A stretch of DNA of 64,000 nucleotides from Akebia trifoliata (taxonomy: Eukaryota > Streptophyta > Magnoliopsida > Ranunculales > Lardizabalaceae), in NCBI GenBank assembly GCA_017979445.1, contig CM030704.1, forward strand, positions 15,545,658-15,609,657. The letters are read 5' to 3'. The translations under genes and the position numbers were made by a program. Numbering within the stretch: position 1 is the first letter of the stretch; every line of letters begins with the position of its first letter. Shown piece by piece: positions 51,955 to 62,436 of this stretch. The notes beneath the pieces were generated by a model that was given only the letters and a program-made list of their open reading frames with translations, did no database searches and was not told the DNA's origin.

Positions 51955-52904
51955 CTGTCAAAAAGTACATGTTTAGAAAGAGGAGAGGAGAATGAAACTA
52001 CTCTTTACTTCTACTATGCATTCTGAGTATAATTAAGTATTTATTATGTGCATCGTAAGCATATTTCAAGCATCATATCAAATTTTCACATCAATGTCTC
52101 CAACAGGTATGATAATTAGATAGCTGAAAAAATTCAATATATAACTCGGAAACACTTAAACGGGAATTAATGAATATTTTCACTAGAAAATGTTAGATTG
52201 GTAGCTGAATCTCATTAAATGCAAATGATGTGACTCCTGAAAGCATTCATTTCCTCCAATAACATAATGTACACTTTATGTTAGACTTGCAACTTAAAAA
52301 TAATCCCGCACAAGAATTTTTATTGCTTTGGGTTTCTAATCATTTTTACTAATCCTCAAACTTGGTACAAAGATCCTAAGATTTGCTATAAAAGGAAAAT
52401 AAAAAAGTGCCTTTCTTCTACCAAGTTTATTGGCATGATTTACATTATTTGGCACTAATCTAAAATTTAGTCCAACAGTTCTCAAATTAGTCATACATCA
52501 GTGCCCACTAAAATCTAATGAACTTTGAACAAATCAAAAACATGTCTTGGCATCACAAGTATTAATTTCATTTCAGTATCGAATTTTTTTTCCAGGGGCA
52601 AAATCAATGAGTTGCACATGACAGCAAAAATAAATAAATTTGATGAGTAGTATCATGTTTGTCTTTACTTTCTCTGATCTGCAAAAGAACCAGGATGCAG
52701 TCAAGCAGTTGTCCTCCCGATTCCAGCAACATGAAATGAGAGGATCTTCCAATCAAGGTTTAAATCTCATTCCAATGCAACATTTTGGTCAAGAAAAAAT
52801 CGAAATGTTCTCAACGAAAACATTTTGAGACATCGCAAATCCAAAACATTAAATTTCCCAGGGTAAATGTTCCACCGAGGTTAAGGATGTTTATTCTCTA
52901 GCTT
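51955..52904. other. Intergenic or intronic DNA upstream of the hydrolase exons
   Basis: I searched the minus strand for further exons and found none. A short plus-strand frame at 52640-52828 (KNQDAVKQLSSRFQQHEM) may be a retrotransposon trace but is unplaced. Confidence 0.4.
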
Positions 52905-53100
52905 GAGGGGGAGTGTTGAAGTCTATTTATATATATTATATTGGATAAAAGCGTTCTTGTCCTTTTCCTTTCATTTTTTTTAAATATAATATAAAAGAAA
53001 TAGACGAGGGGTGAAAATGAAGCATTCTCTCTTTCTCTGCACAACAAGGATCATAGATCAAAAAATTCTGACCAACGCAATCCTTACTAACCACCCTTAG
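52905..53100 (+). repeat. Possible Copia LTR start
   Basis: GCTTGAGGGGGAGTGTTGAA at about 52899-52918 is a polypurine tract followed by TGTTGAAG, then TATATATATTATATTGG. This fits a Copia 3' LTR, but its end and partner are not found. Confidence 0.4.
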
Positions 53101-53566
53101 ATAAGATGTGTCCCTAACACCTTCAATTGCAACTAGCCGGAAACAACGACTCTTTATGCCATCTAGCGGTCAAAATGACTGAGAATCTCTTATAGTTTCC
53201 ATTCTTTTTTATCTTGGTCTTATTGATTTTATAATACTTTCCGCAACAACTGGCTCTATTTGAACTACGACCATAAGCCTATTTCAATACTCCAGAGCCA
53301 TTTAATCTCAAATAGAAACAGAAGTCTCCTTGCTTCCTTCTCCCTCTTTCAACTATCCTAAACAAGAGGTTTACTGCTCCACCATGAAGGTTTAGCTTCC
53401 ACAATGACCCCTTTTATCAGAAATGCAGCTTGCTTTGGTAACCATTAGTATGGTTTGTTGACAACCATTTAGCCCAAAAGATCGATTTGATGGGGAAGGC
53501 ACAATTATGAATATAAGAGGGTCATGGCTCGAACTAGAACACGATACGTGAGCACATGGCACCCGG
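53101..53566. other. Intergenic DNA
   Basis: No gene recognised. Bases 53562-53566 (cccgg) would be the left target duplication of the next LTR. Confidence 0.4.
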
Positions 53567-54754
53567 TGTAGACACCCCAATTTGAACGACCCCTACTCGA
53601 AAAGGGATCAAAAGTGGTTTTTTACCCAAAAAAATTGTTAACGTGCCTCGAGGCCCAAGTCTTCAAAACTCAAGCCTTTTATCCAAATTAAAGGTCCTAG
53701 GATCCCTAAAAATCCTATGATCCCACAATAAAGCTTCTAAGCCCTATCATCTTCTCAACCCTTCACCCCTTTAATCCTAAATCTACCATCAAGTCTCACG
53801 CCCATTTCTAAGCCCACCGATCTCTAATCATCCTAAGCCCCATCTTCAAACAAACTCAACCTTAAGCCTAACCCCAACCCTAGACTTAAGTCAATTCTAA
53901 AACAATTTCTTACCTAAGCCATCACCAAGTCTAAGCCCAACATGCAAAAGTCCATCCTAATCAAACCCCTACTCAAGCTCAAACCCAAATCCATGTCCAC
54001 ATCCATATCCATACCCATGATCTTAACCAATCAAGATCCACATAACACATGATTATCAAGGTGGACACTTGTCACCACCACAACCCACTTCCAAATCCAT
54101 TCTATTCAACCTCATCATCACTCTCAAAAGCAAACCAACCCACACCACATGTCATAACCTACTCTCATCACTTCATCCAAAAATTCATCACAAGCAATCC
54201 CCACACCCCTTCTCCTTAATCTCCTCACCTAACCCTCCATAAAGCTACAAATGTCTACCACCTTGGGATACATTTCACCAGACCCTTCACCCTCCCAAAA
54301 CCTAACCACCTTGCCCCTTACAAAAACCATTCTCTTAACCATATACCCACACCCTTCCACCTTTACTAACACTCAACTTAAGAATGGGTTACCTAACCAG
54401 CCCAATTGGATTTTATCCATGGGTTTGGGTCAAAAGCAATCCATCCACCACCTTTTACCATGTTACCCCTCCCCAACATCAAAATAACAAATACCTCATG
54501 CCATTTTCTCTTAACCTTCTACTTTGACATTTCTAACCTCAAAAGCCATCCTTAAAAACCTATGAAACGCCCCCCCCCCCTCTCCCTCTCAAAAAGCCCA
54601 TGCTATCAAGTCCCTTTAAATTCCTAAAAACTTTCCTCAATCTCACTCAACTCTCTCTCTCATTTTCTCTTTTCTTAAAAAGACTCTTACAATTCCATTA
54701 AGGACTTAAGAAGAAGAAGAAGGAAGAAAGAAAGAAGAAACCAAGGTCTAAAGG
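53567..54754 (+). repeat. 5' part of a Tat/Ogre LTR related to the giant element's LTR
   Basis: It starts TGTAGACACCCCAATTTGAA, has the same CT/CA-rich body and ends in a purine-rich block (AAGAAGAAGAAGGAAGAAAG), as at 17860-17890. The Copia element at 54755 interrupts it, and the remainder would lie beyond the window. Confidence 0.72.
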
Positions 54755-54935
54755 TGTAGAAATTCTTATAAGGGTTTCTTGGTTATTTCTAATCTTCCAA
54801 GGGTTCTTTTGTTATTAGTAACACTCTTATGATGTTAATATATATATGAGTGAGAGAGAGAATAAAACAACTTTCTCTTCATCTCTTTTCTTCTTCTCCA
54901 CAAAAACTTTAATCCTAAAACCATCAAATCTACTT
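54755..54935 (+). repeat. 5' LTR of the Copia element (approximate)
   Basis: Begins TGTAGAAATTCTTATAAGG where similarity to the host LTR ends, and stops just before the primer site. About 180 bp, short as in several Copia lineages. It includes a TATATATATGAG promoter-like stretch. With no second LTR in the window, its limits are inferred. Confidence 0.55.
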
Positions 54936-54947
54936 GGTATCAGAGCT
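54936..54947 (+). other. Primer-binding site (initiator tRNA-Met type)
   Basis: TGGTATCAGAGC (within CTTGGTATCAGAGCTC), complementary to the 3' end of plant initiator tRNA-Met, the usual Copia primer. Confidence 0.88.
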
Positions 54948-55024
54948 CAAGATCAATAAGGATCTTAGATACAAATTTAAAGAAAAAGGAGAGAGACAAG
55001 AAGACTCTCTTACTTGCTGCATCT

Positions 55025-55057
55025 GATGACGTCAGCAGCTAGTGTGCTGACGTCATC
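55025..55057. repeat. Perfect 13-bp inverted repeat with two TGACGTCA sites
   Basis: GATGACGTCAGCA (55025-55037), a 7-bp loop, then TGCTGACGTCATC (55045-55057). Each arm contains the bZIP-type palindrome TGACGTCA. The breakpoint of the internal duplication lies in the right arm at 55053. Confidence 0.85.
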
Positions 55058-55606
55058 TGACGTTGTTATCGTCGGATATTTTGACCTTTTTTGATTATTT
55101 CTAAGAGAGGGTGATTTTAGAGAATTTTAGGAACAAGTTTCATGCGATTTGGAGTTGTTTTGAGCAAGTTACGATGTTTTTAGTGAAAAATCAACAAAAA
55201 TGAAGGAAATTCAGGATCTGTCATTTTCTCTCCGTTTGTTCATTTCGATTACTTGTTTCTGAGTTTGGACTTGAGTAGTTTGATCGTTTTTTAATGAGGA
55301 ATCTAATGGTGGTGGCCGTTGATCGATTGGTCAAATATTGAAGCTTCGGTAATCCTTTCTTTGGACCCCTTTTCTGTTTTTTTTCGCTGAAAATGGTGCT
55401 TTTTATGCAAATCTGATCTCTTGTAGTATTTTCTGATATGGATTGACTTGTTCTCCATATTCTAATGCTTGCCATGTGTTGTTAAAGAGGATAATAAGTG
55501 TGTTTCTCCATCGGGTGAAGTGTACATCAACTTCGGATATCTAGTGGAGTGTATTTCATACTCACAAGGTGTTTGTTGTTTTTTTTTTTTCGAAAGTTTC
55601 TTTACA

Positions 55607-56701
55607 ATGTTTGAGATTAGTCAGTCTTCGAATGTGTCTTTGAATGGTGAAGGGAGTATGAGTAATCCTCAAAGTATTTCTCTTAATCTTCAGATCACTA
55701 CAGTGAAGCCAGATGGCCATAATTTCCTTGCTTGGTCTAAATCGGCCATACTATACATTAAAGGAAAAGGCAAAATGGGATATTTGACCGGTAGGTTACC
55801 AATTCCTGATTCTGAAGATTCAACATTTGACAGATGGGATGCAGAGAATGCTATTGTTATGTCTTGGTTATTCCATTCTATGCAACCCGACATTAGCAGT
55901 AATTACTTATTTTTGCAAACCGCCAAGGAAATATGGGGTGCAGTTACAGAGACATATTCAGAAGTAGGCAACACAGCTCATGTGTATGAGTTGCGCCATA
56001 GTATTTGGCAGATGAGGCAAGGTGATAAGTCCTTGTCTACATATTATTCCACTCTCCGACATCTATGGGAAGAGTTGGATCATTATCAGACATTTCGGGC
56101 CCATTGTTTTATCGATGCTATTGCGTATAAGAAGTTTGTTGAAGAAGATCGTGTATTTGAGTTACTTGCCGGTTTAAACTCCGAGTACGAACAAGTCAGG
56201 GTTCAAATTCTAGGAAAGGAGCCTCTTCCATCATTAACTACAGTATATTCCTATTTGCATCCTGAGGAATGTCGTCATAATGCTATGCTCCAACCTACCA
56301 TTCATGAGAGATCAGCTTTAGCCTCGATGTCCCAAATAGGAGGTCGTAATAGTAGTCGTGCTCGAGGCGGTTGTCGTTCAGGGACAACTGTTGATGATAA
56401 AGATAAGTTGAAATGTGACAATTGTGGTCATACTCGCCATACTAAGGATACTTGTTGGGATCTTCATAGCCGTCCATCACATAGAGGTTCATTCGTCGTT
56501 GGCCGAGGAGGTAGTCGTTACAATAGTGGAAGGGGTTCAAGGGCTATTTCTATTACTTCCATGGAGACATTAGAGCCTACTCCAACTCTAACACCGGCAT
56601 CTGATAGTATTAACCTCTCTCGAGGTGAGATTGAGGCTTTTCGGTGTTTTATGGCTCAATTAGAGCCTCCTAGTACGGCTTCTACATCTGCGATCACTTA
56701 G
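55607..56701 (+). pseudogene. Copia gag, first unit
   Basis: ATG at 55607 (MFEISQSSNV). It contains the UBN2/Copia gag signature: HNFLAWSKSAILYIKGKGK, FDRWDAENAIVMSWLFHSM, IWGAVTETYSEVGNTA and LWEELDHY. A CCHC zinc knuckle CDNCGHTRHTKDTCW follows. TAG at 56699 (TAC in the second unit) ends it before protease, and a one-base loss near 56757 shifts the protease frame. Confidence 0.88.
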
Positions 56702-58450
56702 TCAGGTACTTCGGCCTCGGCCTTCAATGCATCTGTTTCCACTCCTAAGAGCTCTTGGTTATTGATTCAGGGGCATCGGATCATATCACTGGTACGTCTT
56801 CATTTTTTTCATCCTATCATATATGTTCTGGTAGGGACAAAGTAAAAGTTGTTGATGGTTCTTATTATTCTATAGCTGGCAAGGGTAGTGTTATTGCTCA
56901 TCCATCTATGATCTTATCATCTGTCCTTCATGTTCCTAATTTTGCTTTAAACCTCCTTTCTATGAGTCATATCACAAAATCATTGAATTGTAGTGTCACT
57001 ATTTTTCCTTCTCATTGTGTTTTCCAGGACTTGGATACGAGGATGATGATTGGTACGGGGCATGAGGAAGGAGGACTTTATATTTTGGATCCCCCATCAC
57101 GGGTTGCTACCTCAGACCAGAAGCTTCCATCTACTGTTCGGAGTGGCCATCGTTTTGAGGAGTTATTACAGTGGCATAGGCGCCTTGGCCATCCCTCTTT
57201 TTTGTTGCTTAAACGATTGTTTCCTCAGTTATTTTGTTCTATTTCTGTGTGAGATCTTCAGTGTGAGATGTGTGAATTTGCTAAACATTGTCGAACCTCT
57301 TATCCTGCCAGTGGTAACAAAAGCAGTTCACATTTTTCTCTTGTTCATTCTGATGTGTGGGGACTTTCCCCAGTTACCTCATTACGTGGTTTTCGTTATT
57401 TTGTTACATTTGTGAATGATTTTTCTCGTGTTACTTGGGTTTACCTACTCAAAACTAAAAGTGATGTGTATTCTGTATTTAAACTCTTTCACAAAATGAT
57501 TGAAACACAATTTTGTGTAAAAATTAAAGTCCTTAGATCTGATAATGGTGAAGAATACATGTCTGATGGCTCGCTTCATTTTTTGGTGAACATGGTATCA
57601 TTCACCAAACCACTTGTGTAAGTACTCCTCAACAAAATAGCGTGGCTAAGAGAAAAAATCGTCACTTATTGGAAGTTATTAGAGTTCTCTTATTTACTAT
57701 GAATGTACCGAAAGTGTTTTGGTCGGATGCTCTCTTAACTGCTACGTTTCTTATTAATCGCATGCCTTCGTGTGTCTTGGGATTTAAAATTCCCATTGAG
57801 GTTTTGTCTTCTCCTGATAAGGTGTTTCTCATTCCCCGCAAAGTATTTGGGTGTGTGTGTTTTGTTCATGTCTCTCGAGCTAACCGCACCAAACTTGACT
57901 CTAAAGCCATCAAATGTGTCTTTCTTGGGTATCCTTCTAATCAAAAGGGTTATAAATGTTATCATCCCCCTTCTCGTAAATATTTTTTATCTATGGATGT
58001 AACATTTTTTGAGTCTACCTCCCTTTATTCCTCTTGGAACACATCTCTCCAGAGGGAGACAAATGAAAGTAGAGAAATGTTTTTTCCCCAAGAGTTGTTG
58101 TCTTGTCCTCTTCCTCTTCCCTCTGACAATGTTGATAGTGGTCATAACAGTGGTGATGATGGCTAGGGGGAGATTCCTATTATACAAGAGAAAGAATTAT
58201 AAGTTGGGAATAATAATGGCCAGGGAGAGATTCCTATTATACAAGAGAGAAAGAATTACTTACGTATTCTAGACGTGACAAAGGCACTAAAGAGAGTCCT
58301 CATGAGCCCAACCAAGAATCCTCCCCAAATCCATCCGTCAAATGTAAAATCCCTGCTCCTGAAGTTGATAATTCTAATCTTCCCATTGCAATTAGAAAAG
58401 GTGTTCGGTCATGTACTCGACATCCTATCTCCAATTTTGTTTCATATGAT
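56702..58450 (+). pseudogene. Copia protease and integrase, first unit
   Basis: DSGASDHITG is the Copia protease active site. GAG-pre-integrase (HRRLGHPSFLLLKRL) is followed by TGA at 57250, then LQCEMCEFAKH. Integrase motifs: HSDVWGLSP, VLRSDNGEEYMSDG, and at 57642 VAKRKNRHLLEV, where the catalytic glutamate of the usual AERKNRH is lysine. FLGYPSNQKGYKCYHP closes the core. Several frameshifts (about 57595, 57615). Confidence 0.82.
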
Positions 58451-58453
58451 GCT

Positions 58454-59062
58454 TTGTCTTCCTCCTATCGTGCTTTTTCTATTGCTTTGTCCTCAATATC
58501 TGTTCCTCGTAGTGTTGTTGATGCCCTGTCTCAACCAAGTTGGAAAAAGGCAATGGAGGAGGAAATGCAGGCCCTTGAGAAGAATAATACTTGGGATATG
58601 GTTGTTCTTCCTAGAGGAAAGATACCAGTAAGATGTAAATGGATTTTTACTATGAAGCATCACCCAGATGGATTAGTGGATAGGTATAAAGCCAAACTTG
58701 TCGCCAAGGGTTACACTCAAACTTATGGCATTGACTACTGTGAAACATTTGCTCCAGTAGCAAAAATGAACTCTATTAGAGTGTTGTTATCCCTTGCAGC
58801 CAATCAAGATTGGCCATTGCTACAATTTGATGTGAAAGATGCTTTTCTGAATGGTGACTTGGAAGAAGAAGTGTATATGATACCTCCTCCTGGTTTTAAA
58901 TGTCCAGCTATTGAAGGGAAAGTGTGTAGACTAAAAAAGGCGTTATATGGCTTTAAACAGACTCCTAGAACATGGTTTGAAAAGTTTCACTGTGCCATGA
59001 TGGGGTATGATTACAAGCAGAGTCAAGCTGACCACACATTATTCATTAAGCATTCCAATGAG
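58454..59062 (+). pseudogene. Copia RT, first unit, cut by the duplication junction
   Basis: W-K-A-MEEEMQALEKNNTW, CKWIFTMKHHPDG, AKLVAKGYTQTYGIDY, ETFAPVAKMNSIR and QFDVKDAFLNGDLEEEVYM are intact RT motifs. Translation then runs from SNES into leader sequence, so the YVDD box and all of RNase H are absent from this unit. Confidence 0.88.
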
Positions 59063-59608
59063 TCATCTGACGTTGTTTTCGTCAGATATTTTGACCTTTT
59101 CTGATTGTTTGTAAGAGAGGGTGATTTTAGATAATTTTAGGAACAAGTTTCATGCGATTTGGAGTTGTTTTGAGAAAGTTATGATGTTTTTAGTGAAAAA
59201 TCAACAAAAAGGACGGAAATTCAGGATCTGTCATTTTCTCTCCGTTTGTTCATTTTGATAACTTGTTTCTGAGTTTGGACTTGAGTAGTTTGGTCGTTTT
59301 TTAATGAGGAATCTAATGGTGGTGGCCATTGATCGATTGGTCAAATATTGAAGCTTCGGTGATCCTTTCTTTGGACCCCTTTTTTTTTTTTTCTGCTGAA
59401 AATGGTGTTTTTTATGCAAATCTGATCTCTTGTGGTATTTTCTGATTGACTTGTTCTCCATATTCTAATGCTTGTCATGTGTTGTTAAAGAGGATAATAA
59501 GTGTGTTTCTCCATCGGGTGAAGTGTACATCAACTTCGGATATCTAGTGGAGTGTATTTCGTGCTCACAAGGTGTTTGTTGTTTTTTTTTTTCGAAAGTT
59601 TCTTTACA
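59063..59608 (+). repeat. Second copy of the Copia leader (from the breakpoint)
   Basis: Matches 55053-55606 closely, including the TTTTTTTCGAAAGTTTC stretch before gag. It lacks the LTR, primer site and left hairpin arm. Confidence 0.85.
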
Positions 59609-61255
59609 ATGTCTGAGATTAGTCAGTCTTCGAATGTGTCTTTGAATTGTGAAGGGAGTATGAGTAATCCTCAAAGTATTTCTCTTAATCTTCTGATCAC
59701 TACAGTGAAGCCAGATGGCCATAATTTCCTTGCTTGGTCTAAATCGGCCATACTATACATTAAAGGAAAAGGCAAAATGGGATATTTGACCGGTAGGTTA
59801 CCAATTCCTGATTCTGAAGATCCAACATTTGACAGATGGGATGCAGAGAATGCTATTGTTATGTCTTGGTTATTCCATTCTATGCAACCCGACATTAGCA
59901 GTAATTACTTATTTTTGCAAACCACCAAGGAAATATGGGGTGCAGTTACAGAGACATATTCAGAACTAGGCAACACAGCTCATGTGTATGAGTTGCGCCA
60001 TAGTATTTGGCAGATGAGGCAAGGTGATAAGTCCTTGTCTACATATTATTCCACTCTCCGACGTCTATGGGAAGAGTTGGATCATTATCAAACATTTCGG
60101 GCCCATTGTTTTATCGATGCTATTGCGTATAAGAAGTTTGTTGAAGAAGATCGTGTATTTGAGTTACTTGCCGGTTTAAACTCCGAGTACGAACAAGTCA
60201 AGGTTCAAATTCTAGGAAAGGAGCCTCTTCCATCATTAACTACAGTATATTCCTATTTGCATCCTGAGGAATGTCGTCATAATGCTATGCACCAACCTAC
60301 CATTCATGAGAGATCAGCCTTAGCCTCGATGTCCCAAATAGGAGGTCGTAATAGTAGTCGTGCTCGAGGCGGTTGTCGTTCAGGGACAACTGTTGATGAT
60401 AAAGATAAGTTGAAATGTGACAATTGTGGTCATACTCGCCATACTAAGGATACTTGTTGGGATCTTCATAGCCGTCCATCACATAGAGGTTCATTCGTCG
60501 TTGGCCGAGGAGGTAGTCGTTACAATAGTGGAAGGGGTTCAAGGGCTATTTCTATTACTTCCATGGAGACATTAGAGCCTACTCCAACTCTAACACCGGC
60601 ATCTGATAGTATTAACCTCTCTCGAGGTGAGATTGAGGCTTTTCGGTGTTTTATGGCTCAATTGGAGCCTCCTAGTACGACTTCTACATCTGCGATCGCT
60701 TACTCAGGTACTTCGGCCTCGGCCTTCAGTGCATCTGTTTCCACTCCTAACAGCTCTTGGGTTATTGATTCAGGGGCATCGGATCATATCACTGGTATGT
60801 CTTCATTTTTTTCATCCTATCATATATGTTCTGGTAGGGACAAAGTAAAAGTTGCCGATGGTTCTTATTGTTCTATCGCTGGCAAGGGTAGTGTTATTGC
60901 TCATCTATCTATGACCTTATCATCTGTTCTTCATGTTCCTAATTTTGCTTTAAACCTCATTTCTGTGAGTCATATCACGAAATCATTAAATTGTAGTGTC
61001 ACTTTTTTTCCTTCACATTGTGTTTTCCAAGACATGGATACGAAGAGGATGATTGGAACGGGACATGAGGAAGGAGGACTTTATTTTTTGGATCCCCCAT
61101 CACGGGTTGCTACCTCAGTCCAGAAGCTTCCATCTATTGTTCGGAGTGGCCATCGTTTTGAGGAGTTATTACAGTGGCATAGGCGCCTTGGCCATCCCTC
61201 TTTTTTGTTGCTTAAACGATTGTTTCCTCAGTTATTTTGTTCTATTTCTGTGTGA
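59609..61255 (+). pseudogene. Copia gag-protease, second unit (567-codon frame)
   Basis: ATG at 59609 (MSEISQSSNV). Gag and protease are one open frame here: the codons broken in unit 1 (56699, 56757) are intact, giving the CCHC knuckle and DSGASDHITGMSSFF. It ends at the same TGA (61253-61255) as unit 1, just before the integrase finger. Confidence 0.88.
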
Positions 61256-62436
61256 GATGTGTGAATTTGCTAAACATTGTCAAACCTCTTACCCTGCCAG
61301 TGGTAACAAAAGCAGTTCACATTTTTCTCTTGTTTATTCTGATGTGAGGACCTTCCCCAGTTACCTCATTACGTGGTTTTCGTTATTTTGTTACACTTGT
61401 GAATGATCTTTCTCGTGTTACTTACCTACTCAAAACTAAAAGTGATGTGTATTCTGTATTTAAACTCTTTCACAAAATGATTGAAACACAATTTTGTGTA
61501 AAAATTAAAGTCCTTAGATCTGATAATGGTAAAGAATACATGTCTGATGGTCTCGCTTCAGTTTTTAGTGAGCATGGTATCATTTACCAAACCACTTGTG
61601 TAAGTACTCCTCAACAAAATGGCATGGCTAAGAGAAAAAATCGTCACTTATTGGAAGTTATTAGAGTTCTCTTATTTACTATGAATGTACCGAAAGTGTT
61701 TTGGTCGGATGCTCTCTTAACTGCTACGTTTCTTATTAATCGCATGCCTTCGCGTGTCTTGGGATTTAAAATTCCCATTGAGGTTTTGTCTTCTCCTGAT
61801 AAGGTGTTTCTCATTCCCCCCAAAGTCTTTGGGTGTGTGTGTTTTGTTCATGTCTCTCGAGTTGATCGCACCAAACTTGACCCTAAAGCCATCAAATGTG
61901 TCTTTCTTGGGTATCCTTCTAATCAAAAGGTTTATAAATGTTATCATCCCCCTTCTCGTAAATATTTTGTATCTATGGATGTAACATTTTTTGAGTCTAC
62001 CTCCTTTTAATCCTCTTGAAACACATCTCTCCAGGGGGAGACAAATGAAAGTAGAGAAATGTTTTTTCCCCAAGAGTTGTTGTCTTGTCCTCTTCCTCTT
62101 CCTTCTAACAATGTTGATAGTGGTCATAACAGTGGTGATGATGGCCAGGGGGAGATTCCTATTATACAAGAGAAAGAATTACAAGCTGGCAATAATAATG
62201 GCCAGGGAGAGATTCCTATTATACAAGAAGAGAAAGAATTACTTACGTATTCTCGACGTGACAAAGGCACTAAAGAGAGTCCTCATGAGCCCAACTAAGA
62301 ATCCTCCCCAAATCCATCCGTCAAAGGTAATATCCCTGCTCCTGAAGTTGATCATTTTAATCTTCCCATTGCAATTAGAAAAGGTGTTCGGTCATGTACT
62401 CGACATCCTATCTCCAATTTTGTTTCATATGATGCT
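61256..62436 (+). pseudogene. Copia integrase, second unit
   Basis: A 14-bp loss after the TGA (between GTGTGAGA repeats) removes DLQCE. A 2-bp loss near 61347 shifts frame again. From 61399: VLRSDNGKEYMSDGL, TPQQNGMAKRKNRHLLEV and FLGYPSNQKVYKCYHP. The catalytic glutamate is lysine (codon 61630-61632), as in unit 1. TAA at 62009. Confidence 0.82.
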
